A DNA stretch of 64,000 nucleotides from Ulva prolifera (GCA_023078555.1 CM041204.1:34923-98922); one strand, 5' to 3'; shown: positions 24,361 through 37,022, counted from the first letter of the stretch. Translations and numbers: made by a program. The notes: generated from the letters alone by a model not told the origin.

Positions 24361-24604
24361 TGATGCACCCATGTGGCCAGAAGTGTCTACAGATGTTCTA
24401 GAGTACACGGGAGCAGACTAATTAGTTATAACATAGCACATGGGTCCATTTTGTAGTATTGTCTTCTCCCGTAAATAGCACATTGGTCCATTCCAAATCA
24501 ACATCCATCCACACAGCCGCACTGCCGCAGTCTCACAGACACCCTGTTGGCCGGCAGGGCGCATGCAGGGGCCTCTCGTCTGGGGTCAGCTGCAGGGAAT
24601 CAAG

Positions 24605-24900
24605 GTGATCTGTTACAAGGACAAACGCGGCGGGACGGGCAGCGATGCGAAAGAAGCAAGCAGATCAAGTACAAACCCAGACACCCACGCAACACACACA
24701 GAACTCATCACGTGCCCAGAAATCGACGTCGCACCCAGAACCTCAGACCGCTACACGCCGACACCCCCACACGCACCCAAACAGACACACACCGCCCCTT
24801 CCTTTGTAACACACACCGCCCCACACAGCACCCCACACCACAACGCTTGTCCCCGCACGACAGAGCCACGCCCGACGAAGGACCGCCCGAGGCTGCCGGT
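24605..24900 (-). mobile_element. SINE-like element, older copy
   Basis: It begins (plus strand) TGTTACAAGGACAAACGC and continues with GGGCAGC-x-GCGAAAGAAGCAA, matching the element at 35167-35461. It is followed by a C/A-rich low-complexity body. Read on the minus strand it ends in the same CCTTTGTCCTTGTAACA-type tail as the local retroelements. The right boundary is approximate. Confidence 0.55.
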
Positions 24901-25198
24901 CCGGGCCGCCTGACTGCCGGGGGCCTCCCCCGTCCCAAACCCCACCCCATCCCACCCCCAGACCCACAGCGCATGCGCACCCTGCCAGCGCACCCTGCCA
25001 GCCTGGCAGACCGCCACGCGGCCCAGTTGGCCCGCGTTGCATCGCACCGGAGACGATGCGGTTTCCAGGCTGCTCCTGCGGGGAGTGCATTGTCATATGC
25101 ATGCACATGCCATCGAAGGCATCCCGGACGCCCAACAGCCAGAGGCCATTGGCCGTTGCACCACGTGGCGTCAAGCAGGCGGGACACACTGAACGGGG

Positions 25199-25264
25199 CG
25201 TGGCACAAGGACGCACTGGGCGTGGCACAAGGACGCACTGGGCGTGGCACAAGGACGCACAGGG
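25199..25264 (+). repeat. 22 bp tandem repeat, three units
   Basis: CGTGGCACAAGGACGCACTG repeats at 25199, 25221 and 25243. It lies in C/A-rich, gene-free sequence. Confidence 0.85.
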
Positions 25265-27640
25265 ACAAACGTGGGGTGGCGGGAAGCACCACGAAAAGAA
25301 CGAGCATCGTTAGATCACAATCATGGATTTAGACAAGACATCCTAGCTGGCTGTACAGGCACCGCTCGCCTGCAGACGCAGCTGGCGAGCACGCGGGCGC
25401 GGTATTGCGCACACCACAGCGTGGCTGCGCTCAGCACATCGGCTCATGCATACATTCTGACGCACGCGTTTGTACGCGGGCGCTGCCTCACATTCGCAGT
25501 TGAGTCATGATATTGCCGACGCTAGCTGCGAACACCGAGTCGGGGACCGACCTGTATTAATTTACGCACTGTTATGTACATATCAGCCCGAGATGCACGG
25601 TATGTAGCGTAAACATTACACGGCTAGTCTGGCAGTGTTGAAGACAAGTCTTGGACGAGTGTCTCGGCGGCACAGTCTACGTCGGCTTTCAAACTCGTCG
25701 TTGACTGTTCACAGCGAAGGCAACGGGCATAGAAACCCATAGCAAAGGTCAAGTGCCGAATGCATGATTTAAGGTTCCTCTACAGGTGCATCCGTTCATG
25801 TTGACAATTCTAGCGACCTCGAGAGCCATGGGCAGGTCCAGACTCTGACTCTAGGCACCCAGCGCAGGTCTGCGACCATCGCGCTTCCTCAGAAATACTA
25901 TAGTACAAGGCCAGCGTCAGCGCATTCTAGGCTACGAGCATTGGAATCATTCCCGTGTCTGGTGCACTGGCGATGTGCCGGAATTGCGAGAACCAACAGC
26001 ACGCAAAGGACCCGGATGTGATCGAGAGACACGCTACAAGCTAGCACAGCGCACATTGCGAATGTTTTCCTCTCTCCATCGCGAGCTCTATACAGCTTGA
26101 ATAGCGTATATGCCTCTCTGATGATCAGCTGAATGGCACTGTCTGCGCCAGAGGGCAGCAGCTCCATGCTCCAGAGCGAGAGCAGCCAACTTGACCCTTG
26201 GCGACGCCGAAACTGCGAAGTCCGCGCCGTGTATCGCCCAGGCAGTGATGAGCCTTTCAGCAAAACGCTGCTGTACGCGCGTTATACGTCGCTGTCGATC
26301 CTTCCCACGTTTGTCAAAGCCGAGACAAGAGCTCGAGTGGACTGGCAGTCCACAGTTGGAGACTCTGCAGACAGACTTACAACGGCAGAGATGCATGGTG
26401 ACTTTTTGTTTCTCCATCTACAATTACCAGGATGCCGTTTGGTGCTCCTTTCCAGACCCATGGCGGGCGACGGTAGCACACGGTGTGGCTAGAGGCTACA
26501 TTCGCGAATGATCATTGCTGAACCGGTCGTTGCGGGCAGCATCCTGTGCGCCATGACCCCCACCCAGACAGACGCGTTTGGATCGGCCACGCATCTCATG
26601 CAAGCCTTCAGAACGCACTGACTCAGCGATGGCAATTTTTGCCGCGTGTCACCAACCCCCGCATGCGTATGCCTAGGCAGGAAGCTTCCACGGCCATGTC
26701 TGCAGAGCCGTGAAACGCCCTGAATAAGGCCTATAACCCATGTTCAGTGCACTTGCTCAGTCAACATCTGCGTTGCGCCGGTTTGATGTGGTACTGTCTC
26801 AAGTTTCTGCGAAGCTGCCGTTTGGGCGCTAGTGCTGTGCTGCACGGGGTGGCGTTGGTGTACAAGTGCCGCATCATGAGGCTGCTATGTGGGAGCAGCT
26901 CTGCATGTGTTGTGGCGGTGCTGTGGGGCCCGGGGACGGAGGGGTTTCGGGCACGGACGGCCCTTCGCGCTGCCCTTGACCAGCACCACCCCGTGCGCAG
27001 CTTCAGAGCACCACGTCCACACTCATCGCACAGATTATTCTGGCTGAAAGGCTTGCTCGCAGCGCAGGCCTGCCCAAGCCGCAGCTGTGAGACGTCGACG
27101 TCTCGCCTGGATCCAGGCCACCCGGACTCCGGATCCAATCCAGGCCCTTGACGGCAGCAAGCGCTGCTTCCGCCCGCGAGCATAGCAGAGGCCGTCTCAT
27201 ACCATAGCAGCGCAGCACACGGCACGCCATTTGGGGGCACACAAACTTACTGCTGTGGGATGTTGTTTGGCCAGCCCGGCCATCCATGCACTTGCAATAT
27301 TGGGGGCTCCTTGGGAGTGAGCCGCAGTCTGAGACGCTAGCTTGTATGCGGACATGTCTTTGCGGAGAACCAGGAGTGCGCAGGCAGCGTTAGCAGCCAG
27401 CTGTGTATGGGCGAGTGACGGAATCGGTTTTGCTTGTGCCGCTTTTCGTTTCTTGTCATGCGCAAATCTCCCGCGTTGGTACCTGCCCCTCTGACTTTGT
27501 CCAAGTGACACCCTTATCTTGCTGTATTGCAGTATGTCGGGTCTGCCCCTGAAACGCGATCACAGCATCACACCCATGTGATGGCATGTTATGTGCCCGT
27601 TACATCGGTTGGCTGCAATCTTGGTTGTTGCAATCCATAC
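25265..27640. other. Gene-free interval
   Basis: Open frames on both strands reach about 120-160 codons (for example around 26100-26500 and 26760-27240) but overlap one another and show no domain or matched splice junctions. I see no supported gene here. Confidence 0.45.
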
Positions 27641-27667
27641 ACGTCAAAATGTGTGGTCCTTGATGAA

Positions 27668-27921
<254 letters not shown>

Positions 27922-28069
27922 CGCATGAGCAGAAACCAAGGCAGAGCCATTGCACACACCATGAGCCACACAGAAACCAGCCCCCATGATCAAATTACCC
28001 ATTGATGCAAGTGGCAAGGGATCCGGATATGATAGCTGAAGGAGGTGACGCAAACCCGGGCTCATGGCG

Positions 28070-31000
28070 TCACGGCTCATTCAGATCGGGTGCGCGGTTC
28101 ACATGCGTGCGCACGGCGGTGACGGCCCCCCCGGCCTCCACAGCGATGCCTCTGTTCGTCTCCACTGCGAAGTCCTCGGCAGACAGGGTTGAGCCTGCCC
28201 CGGTGACGAGCACCGCGTGGTCTCGGAAGTCAGCGTCATGCCGCGAGAGAGACATGGTGGCCGTCGTGTGGCGCACAGTAGCAGTGGCACCGCCGCTCAC
28301 CACGAGCATGCAGTCGTGCAGGGCCACACGCTCCAGCACAACGCGGCAGTGGCGGCTGTGGCAGAACAGCATCCCCCCTGCAACACACCAAGCAGCTCAT
28401 ATGTATGCTCAAGTAAAAGCTAAGTGAGTTGGCCGCTATCCTGNGTTAAGTGTCATGAGCTTGCCGCTATCATGGCCATCGCATTCCGTGCGCATGCGAC
28501 ATCGTGCCTGCAGGGCGTCTTCAGGGAACTCATGCATACGCCAATACCATGATCTGGTGCGACAATCCATTGTTGTGGGGCCAATATTAATTAATGTGAC
28601 TGGAATGTTCAAAGGCACGCCGGCAACGGACCACGGGAGGCGCGCCGGCACTGTGAGCATGCATGTGCCTTACCCTCGATTTCGACGTCGTTGAGCACGG
28701 TGCCGCTTGATCCCCCAAGAAAGAGAACCCCGTTCTGGTGCAGCTGCAGGGTGACATTGGAGACTGTCGCGCCGCCCTGTGCCAGAATCCCCGCCATGTG
28801 AACCCTCAAATTCCCAGCCTGCGCCCCGAGAGCCGAGGCCACTGTTTGCAATGCTATACGGCCGAGACTGGTGTGGAGGTCGGAAGATAGCTTCTGCTTC
28901 CCAGCTCGTGGACCGTAGGGTGAAAGATTCGGGAAGGAGAAGATTCGGCCCGGGTGGCTCTTCGAGAGCCGGGACACGAGGTGCGCCAGCGTCTCGATGC
29001 CCGTGATGTCCTGTACATGCATGCACGTATGCGTTGTAGCTAGAGAATGCATGCACGTAGACATGCGCAGCAGGATCTCATCTGAGTCAGCGTTCATTCA
29101 CGCACAGCGTGTCCTCATGCGTGTCCTCATGCGCATGTGCTGCGATCACACACATGCGTCAGCGCCTTATGCATGGAGGGGGGGGACGTCCGTTGGGATG
29201 CAGAATCGTAGCGTTGTCCACCCGGCCGTCACCCCCCCCCAGCGTGCCTACACCACCCGCCCCCCACACGACAAACACCAGCAAACATGTCATCGCCCAG
29301 GGTAAAGATTGCCACCCGGCAGGGCGCAGAGGAAGGCACCTGGCGCCGTCACTGACAGTGGACACAGTCAGTTATGATGCTGATCTTTATATGAGAGAGT
29401 GAACGGAAGAAGACAAACACCAAAACCAGATCTGTATACGTACGAACGCGCCATACGTACTCCGCAGCGTACGCCTGTCTGGCCCCTGGGCGCCGCAGCC
29501 TACCATCACGATGTCCGCAATTCACTGGCAGGCGAAAACAGTGGCAGTGTCTCAAAGCTGCAGGCGTAGAACCTATCGACGTGGAACCACCTGACCCTTT
29601 CATCAAATCTTTTAATCTACTACCTAGTAGGTATACGTATTGTGGTCCTGTGAGTGCCACACACTGCAGCTGCAGGGAGATGCCCTGTTGAATCATACCT
29701 CCAGTTGATCACCAGGCCAATTCGTAGCTCCTGGAGCACGCAGCAGCGATGGGGATGATGCAGAGGCGGTTGCCGCCCCGCCCGGAGCGTACGCGGGCCT
29801 CGGCAGGGGCCGCAGCGCGTCCAGGTCAGCATGGCCGCATGCAGGGGCGGAAAGCCGTGAGGGTGCCGGCAATGAGGCCTGCCGGGCCCAAGCGGGCACG
29901 TCGGCCAAAGTTTCAGGCGCGGGGACAGGAGAGGGGAGGAACCGCAGCGAGCTGTCGGTCGTGGCACTGCGCTGCATCGGCACCGCCGTGGCTGCAAGCA
30001 TGGGCACATAGTTGACACATCAGCTTTAAATGTGAGCCTCACGCAAGCCACATGGACTTCATCCTGGCCGGCGGCCGGCATGCAGTTCCGGGTGGCCAGT
30101 GGCCTGCCGGACGCAGCTGTGAAACTGTCGCGAAGGGACCCGCCCCCTATCCCTGCCCCCCCACCAGCTACAGCCAAAAGCTGGCATTTGCTGTCACTTC
30201 TAAATCATGCATCCCGGGCCCGAGCTTGCGGTCGCGTGTACCCATACTGCCATGTCATGGCCGCAGAGCCAAGGGAACATGTTCACTGCAAGCACATACC
30301 GAAGGAATGTACAGCACTGACCATAGAGCAGCACAAGCTATAGCACAGCCACGCCAGATCGCCCTTTGCAACAACTTGCAAATGGTATATTCTGCACAGC
30401 CTGTGCAGAAAGGCAGAGTGCGGCTGTCTGTCATGGTCCATGAGCCAATGGAAACAATCCATATTCCATGTACTTGAATGTGATGTGACATGTAGCACTG
30501 ACAATACAAGGGAGAGAATCGATGCGGCGGTGCAGGCCTAGGTTGAAGTTGCCAGGCGCACCATGTGAGCCATTGACTTGCATCCAGTCTCCGATGAGCG
30601 TCGCTCCCTCTTCCACGGCGATCCCCGCCGCGGCCAAGATGTGGGTGTTTAACATGTGCAGGTTGGAAGCCACCCCTGTGACCACCACCGCGTGGCCATT
30701 GAGCATGGACGTCTCCGAGTGGCACGCCTTTGTGGCGTGCAGCTCGACCGTGGCGCCGCCACGAACGATGAGCTTGCAGTGGTCCAGAGTCACACCATAC
30801 AAAGCGAGGCGCAGTTGGGCCCCCCGCAGATGATGTACCCTCCTGCAAAATAATCCAGGTTCATGTTGACTGTTTACTCCAGGTCCGAGGCCTGGGCTAT
30901 AAAATGGACTAACTCGAATGATGCGCCGCGAGCTGAAGCAGGTTGAAAACGCCGTGTTGGGGACGACACCATAGTACGTCTACTAAGCTAGAAACACAAT

Positions 31001-32074
31001 GACGAAAGGCAGCATGTACATACACATCTACATGGCCGAATCATTTGAATCACACCGATCGGAGCACAATCGCAGTCCATGCAGTACAGCTAGGGCCTAC
31101 TGCTACCAGTAGCCTGAGAGGGGGCCGCTCGTGCCTTGAATGACACAGTTCCTGAACACCGTGTCGCTTGTCCCATCAAGTATGATGACCCCAGCATGGC
31201 TGAGCTGCAGGCACGCGTTGTCCACCGTCGCGCCACCCCTGTCCAGCACCACCCCCCATTCGCAGCCCTGGAGCGTCGCATTCATGTACACTGGGCACGG
31301 TCTTCAGGCCAGAATACTTGCTCTTTGCGGGGGGCTGCCCAGGCAGCAGGGGCTGCCTAGGCAGCAGGTGCGAGACGTCGCGGCCCTTGACGGCCGCCAC
31401 CGACGCGTCCGTGCGCTCGAGGGGTAGCGGCTGCTGGAAATGTCTGAAGCCCCACGAGAATACATGGCCGGGGTTGCTTGCTTCAGGCGACTGAACAGCT
31501 GCCCAACGGTGTGAATGTTGCTGATGTCCTGCACAGCTTCAGGCTGCTCATGAGAACTGTTGTCTCTGCGGCATGCCAAATCATCTCCACTCGACGATAG
31601 GGCACGATATTATATTTACGGGACAAAGCCAAGGCTACAGGGACGCAGTCCAGTCAGGTCATGCATACACGGGTGGGCAGGAGCACTACTGAAAATCAGG
31701 CACATCGATATCCCTGCTCAGGCAAACTTGCTCTCGAGGCATCACATATCCAGATGTGCAAGCTACGGCTGGCCACCGCACATACAAAACGTAACCACCA
31801 GCACGTGTGGTAGTCTGCGCGGCGCTCCTAGATGTAGACCGGCGCCATGTGCCTGAAATGTGCACAGTCCGATGTGATCCGGTGGAATCGTGATGGCACG
31901 CGGTGGTGCCAGTGCGGCATACCTCTTGAACTTCTGCCTTTGCAATTGGCCGCGCTCCACACACTGTGTCTGATGATTGCTCTCGCGTGGACGCGTCCAA
32001 GTCACGGGTAACAAGCGCACCTGCACCACCCAACTGTGCAGGTTCATGCCCCCCGGCACTCACATCAGAGGCAG
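28070..32074 (-). CDS. Right-handed beta-helix region (two tandem blocks), probable 3' part of the kinase gene
   Basis: Six exons splice in phase: 31923-32074, 31107-31528, 30508-30842, 29699-29991, 28674-29010, 28070-28377 (TGA). Exons 2-3 and 5-6 are paralogous blocks. Each starts DI-x2-I-x-T-x2-L-x-SRL and proceeds to short Gly/Val-rich repeats such as VVLDRGGATV, GVIILDGTSDTVF, CKLIVRGGATVEL and GIAVEEGATLIGD. That is the periodic pattern of parallel beta-helix (pectate-lyase-like) coils. Donors such as GTAAGG at 28668-28673 are strong. Exon 31107-31528 has an in-frame TGA near 31304 with coding-like sequence in a shifted frame around it. Beta-helices often bind or process polysaccharide; function here is unknown. 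The junction to the kinase exon at 32187-32491 could not be matched in phase, so a separate gene is possible. Confidence 0.6.
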
Positions 32075-32186
32075 CTGGTCAGAGGCACTAGTTGACATTG
32101 TTTGACTGCAGGCTGCTGTGACTCGTGAGGTTGAGCACCACTCGTAGCTGCAGCAGGCTTGACATTATGCTTGCCTGCTCTGTTAC

Positions 32187-35100
32187 CGGTGTAGAGACAA
32201 CCGCCAGCGGCTCCTCATGATCAGGAGTAGCCTCAAGGACCCCTGCAGCACCAGTGCTTGCAAGCCCGCGTAGGGGCGGCCGTGGCCTCATGCCGACGGA
32301 GATGTGTCGATCGCCAAAGGCGATGAATTGAGTGGAGCAGCCTTCAGCGAGGAGAGCGACCTGGATGGCCATCAGCTGCTGCTGCACGGACGCCAGGGGC
32401 GGCCTGTCGGCAGCCTCGATGGCTGTCATGGATGTGATGAGCTGCTTCAGGGCAGGAGGCTCCACGTAAGCAGGCACTGGCATCGGAATCCCTGCAGCAG
32501 CAGACCTACTTCAGCAGTGCTAGCATTCAACTCATAAGTTGCGGTACGCAAAGAAATACTTGGCAAGCAAGAGATCTCCAAAATGCACATGGGGACTGCA
32601 GATTACAGAACGACAGCATACTGTTGCCGCTGCATGTGGGGCCATGTTCTAGAGGAAAGCCGCAAAATAGTGGGTTTGGTCAACATGCAAGCTACTGTAA
32701 GCCTGCGGAGTTGAACGTTGTACGTAGCAAAGTTAAGGCTGCGCACACCTGAAAAGAGCTTGGCAAAGATGGCCTCGAAGGTGTCTCCACCGTATGGGTG
32801 CGCCCCGGTCGCGGCGTAGAGCAGCGTCGCGCCCATGCTGTACACGCCGCTGCGCCGCTGAGCGTTGCCCAGCAGCTGCTCCTTCGACGCGTACCCCGGC
32901 GTCCCCTTAGCCACACCCTTCACCATCGTCTGCATCGCTGTTGTGATGGACGAGCGCACGCACGTCGGCAGCCGCTTTGCCAGCCCGAAATCCGCCAGCC
33001 GCACGCTGTGCTGCGCCGCGTCGCCGTCCCCACCATCGCCCTTCGAGGCCTTGCTGGAGGGCGCCAGGAGGATGTTGCCGGGTGTGACGTCGAGGTGGAG
33101 GCACCGCGCGCTGCGGTGCACGGCGTCCAGCGCGGAGCACAGCATGAGGCCCAGCGTGACGAGGTCCAGCGGCGGCAGGCCGGGCAGCTTGCACTGCTGC
33201 TTCGCACGTGGCACAAGCTCCGCCAGGCTCCCTTCGCACAGCTCCATCAGCAGCCTGCGGTTGCAGCAGGTAGCCCAGTAAAGAAGTGGATCGGCAATTG
33301 GACAGCCATAGACGCTAGCACACGTTGTAGGAGCACTCGGTAGGCTACGTATACTGGCGAGTCGACGCCCGGCGGCACAGGTGATGCTGATCTCAAGACG
33401 TCTCAGTCATCTCATCTCGGGGCATGTAACAATGCTAGCAGAAGCGTGCACAGCTGTATTACAGCCAGCAATCGCACCAGAGCTCGGTGTCAGTCCAGCA
33501 GTAGCCATGCAGTTTGCACACGTGCGGGCTCGCAACTCCCGCGATGTACGACGTTGACACCACCTGCTTCACAGCTGCCATCTCCTTCGCGCCCGCACCG
33601 GCCGGCAGCGGCACCTGCTTCACCGCGATTTGTTGCCCTCCTAGCCACCCCTCCTGCACTGTACCTTCCCCCCCGGCCCCCAGCTGTTTCCCCAGCATCA
33701 CGTCGGAACTCCGCACCAGGCGCGGCGCATAGCCGTGGCTCTCCGCCGACACAACCTTCGAGACAGTTTCATTCTCTTCCAACAGCGCGTCCTCCGCCAG
33801 AGGCGCGTGGCACAGGGTGCACTGCCGATCCCGCACGAGTTGTTGCGCTCCGGTGTGCGAGACGGCGAAGCTGCAGCACGGCAGCGTGACGGGGCGGAGG
33901 GGGCCCTCCGGCATGAGGGGCACTCCCAACACGAGGCAGGCGGTGACGGCCAGGCGGCCCTTGTTGATAGCCTCCTTCAGGGCTGCCGCCAACGTCTCAT
34001 TGCTGGCCGCGGCTGCGCTGCCGTCTGCCTCAGCCAGCTCGTCCAGCGCCTGCACGCATGGGGACCATGCATCGGGCAACGTCTGGTTGCTTTCACATGC
34101 AGTGATTCGGAGCATGCCCCAGCGCACGCAATCTTGGCACAGCACGGCCAAGCATGTACGCAAGCCTGATCCTTTATGCATGGCAGGGTGCATAGCATAG
34201 CTGATCTGACCACACGCTTGTCGATAAGTGAGAGCCTTGATGTGTCCTGTGAAACCACGCTAGCCGTCGGGGCACTGCCGAGATGTTGAGGAGACTGCAA
34301 ATCTAGACATCGCAGCACAGCACATCATCCTATGTATCGCTGGCCAAGCCAATGGGCCCCACCTGCGTGCACATGCTGTCATATGGGTCACACATATGTT
34401 GTCCCGGTGTTCTGTAGTTGTCGGTATCAAAGGATGATCCCAAAAGACTCAGTTCGATAGATCCTTGTGGACTGGACACATCATGATGAACAAAGGCATG
34501 TGGCTGGGTGCTGACCTCGAGGATGCGCCCAGACTGCATTCTGGCGGCGGCGCCGGTGGGCATGCCGCAGAAGCGCTCCAGGCAGCCCTTGATCTGATCG
34601 ATGTCCGCACTCATCTCGCGCTGCATCGCTAGCATCTGCCGCGAGAAGGAGTCGACTGTGAGCTGCAGCATGTCCACCGCGTCCATCAGCTGCTCCAGCC
34701 CTTCCCCCAGCCGCAGCTGCAGCGCAACGCACCCCTCCACCACCTTTTGCGTGCTCTCGGCATTCAACTGCAGCATGCTGTCATGCATGGTTCCCATGCA
34801 CTGCTCAATGTCGGCGACGGTCGCGGTCGTGGAGGCCATGGACTCGACGGTGGCTTGGAGGTGGCTGAGGTGCACAGCGGCATCGCAGGAAGAGTCCTCG
34901 AGGGAGACGGCGCGGCTCTGGAGTTCGGCGACGGCGGTGGAGACGTTGGCGGCAGAGGCGACGGAGACAGTCAGCAGGGGGAGCAGCTGCTGCACGTTCT
35001 GCATGATTGTGCGCATGCCCTCCGAGGGAGTCCTGCAGCAGCGGCTAAAGCAGTACAAACAAAAGTGACCTCCTATTGTTCATGACGCCAAGCGAGAACG

Positions 35101-35848
35101 TTGGCATGGCACTGCAAAAGGGGCGGCTTTTGGCATTTGAATGCATGATGATCTGCAATCATCATGTGTTACAAGGACAAAGGCAGCAAGGCGGGCAGCA
35201 CCGCGAAAGAAGCAAACAGGCGAAGCAAACACACAGACACCCACGCACGCGAAACCCACCACGCCCAAAAGAAAAACCCATCACCAGCACAGCAAAAGAC
35301 ACAGATCTGCAGACCGCAAAGCACACACCCACACACCCATGTGCACAAACCCAAACCTACACACGCACGCACAGACCCCACGGCCGACACACAACATAAC
35401 AACCACCAACACCACAACGCCCGCCGCCGAACGACGGGGCCAAACCCAACACACTGCTGCCTGATGATCTGCAGTCATGGTGTGGAAGCATATTAGGGAG
35501 ATGAGTTGTTCCCCCTGTTCGGTGAACATGCAGCACTCTGCCTTTACTGTGGTCGCCTTCGCTATAACAGTACGACCTCCTGATGTGCAGGAATGTCACT
35601 GTTACAGGCACGGCCAGTGCACGATCAGCTTGCAACGTTCATACTTGACAATCGCAGCGGGCAGCAGGCAGCGCACCGTCTCGCTGCATATGTTCCACAG
35701 CGAGGCGGCGGCGCCGCGGCTGTCGTACTTCGACAGCTTGTCAGAGGCCACCCCCACCAGCGCTCCCAGCTCCCGCACCACCGGCTCCGCGTGCGGTGGC
35801 AAGTCCGCCTTGACACTCTCCAGAACCTTGGCAACGTTCTGCATGAAC
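32187..35848 (-). CDS. Protein kinase with N-terminal helical/coiled-coil and U-box-like segments (copy 2)
   Basis: Exons: 35623-35848, 34516-35019, 33478-34049, 32749-33254, and about 32187-32491. The first four match copy 1 in length and phase. The fifth adds the end of the C-lobe, with SMTAIEAADRPPLASV containing the subdomain XI Arg. Order in the protein: helical N-terminus, 168-residue coiled coil, CCGF/C-x2-C U-box-like stretch, glycine loop GAGGEGTV, AVKQV lysine, HLDVTPGN catalytic loop, ADFGLAK, TPGYASKEQ. Oddities: the catalytic loop has Leu for Arg and Thr where Ser/Thr kinases usually have Lys, and SGVYSMG has Gly for the invariant subdomain IX Asp. The open frame of the fifth exon reaches TAG near 32088. 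Exons upstream of 35848 are not identified. A tyrosine-kinase-like family pseudokinase or signalling scaffold is inferred. Confidence 0.75.
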
Positions 35849-35921
35849 CTGCAACCCAGCCACAGCGTCGGCGTTGGACTGAGTTCCCACTGGCTGGGTA
35901 AGATGTCAATGTTGAACATCA
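32560..35921 (-). repeat. Segmental duplication, copy 2
   Basis: Partner of 21348-24360 in the same orientation. It contains one extra insertion (35167-35461). The sequence left of 32560 continues into kinase exon 5, absent from copy 1. Confidence 0.9.
35167..35461 (-). mobile_element. SINE-like insertion with target-site duplication
   Basis: Copy 1 of the duplication lacks these bases (empty site near 23928-23950). In copy 2 they are flanked by 35146-35166 and 35462-35482, near-identical 21 bp blocks starting TGATGATCTGCA. The element starts TGTTACAAGGACAAAGG on the plus strand, so on minus it ends in a tail resembling the local LINE tail. The body is C/A-rich without a long meaningful frame. 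A long target duplication and shared tail point to LINE-mediated insertion. Confidence 0.8.
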
Positions 35922-36460
35922 CTAGGAGAATGGCGACACACTGAAACGGATCCGGGTGTCGTCCGCCAGATTCCGAAAGTCCGTTCACTCTCTGATACCT
36001 CTCCGACGTCATCGGATGCGAGCAGTCGGATGGACCTTGGACTTTGGCACCGAACCATCCGCCGACCCAGGTATATTCCGCCGGACTGTGGACGTACCTT
36101 ACCGCTGCAAGTGGCCTTCGCATGTCTGCGCCGGCTGCCATGATACGAGGTCACTTCGGGCCAAGCCCGCGCTGACAGTGGATCGAATGATACTATTGGT
36201 TACTTTATTACTACATGCGGATCTGGAAACGACTGGATTGGACACGGTGCAGGTATATGTGGACCCATACTCATGGCAACTGACATCGACTTTGGGCAGG
36301 AGACGAAGCGGCAGGAAGCTGGAGGCAGGCTCACAACAGCGGTGACTTTTTGCATCGCCCAAGATAGCGTTGGTCCGTATGTCAGGCTCGGCAGCAGTCC
36401 TTGTAGTGTTGGTCGTCGCCCTGTGAAAGGTGGCCGGGAAAGCGTGCCCATAGGTTCCTG

Positions 36461-37022
36461 GACACGAATGCATGCGGTGGTCCAGAGTGGCCATTCGGCG
36501 AATGGCCACTCTGGCGGAGTTACGTCATCATGCTCCAGGTAAGGCGTGCGCCCGTCCTCCTGGACACGAATGCATGCGGTGGTCCAGAGTGGCCATTCGG
36601 CGAATGGCCACTCTGGCGGAGTTACGTCATCATGCTCCAGGTAAGGCGTACGCCCGTCCTCCTGGACACGAATGCATGCGGTGGTCCAGAGTGGCCATTC
36701 GGCGAATGGCCACTCTGGCGGAGTTACGTCATCATGCTCCAGGTAAGGCGTGCGCCCGTCCTCCTGGACACGAATGCATGCGGTGGTCCAGAGTGGCCAT
36801 TCGGCGAATGGCCACTCTGGCGGAGTTACGTCATCATGCTCCAGGTAAGGCGTGCGCCCGTCCTCCTGGACACGAATGCATGCGGTGGTACAGAGTGGCC
36901 ATTCGGCGAATGGCCACTCTGGCGGAGTTACGTCATCATGCTCCAGGTAAGGCGTGCGCCCGTCCTCCTGGACACGAATGCATGCGGTGGTACAGAGTGG
37001 CCATTCGGCGAATGACCGCTCC
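36461..37022. repeat. Palindrome array 1: six hairpins, 102 bp period
   Basis: Units start at 36461, 36563, 36665, 36767, 36869 and 36971. Each holds a 33 bp inverted repeat with a one-base centre, arms CCAGAGTGGCCATTCG. The last hairpin is degenerate and followed by CTCCAGCGCGG, also seen in array 2. Because 102 is divisible by three, frames stay open on both strands; these are not treated as genes. Confidence 0.9.

Noticed and set aside
24547-25332. 261-codon plus-strand frame
   Set aside because: C/A-rich low-complexity body of the SINE-like element plus 22 bp repeats; no domain.
32749-35848. Assignment to MLKL-type cell-death kinases
   Set aside because: Helical N-terminus plus kinase is suggestive, but the U-box-like segment and divergent motifs do not support a specific family by eye.
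36461-37022. CRISPR array
   Set aside because: The host is eukaryotic, the unit is identical throughout with no unique spacers, and there are no cas genes.
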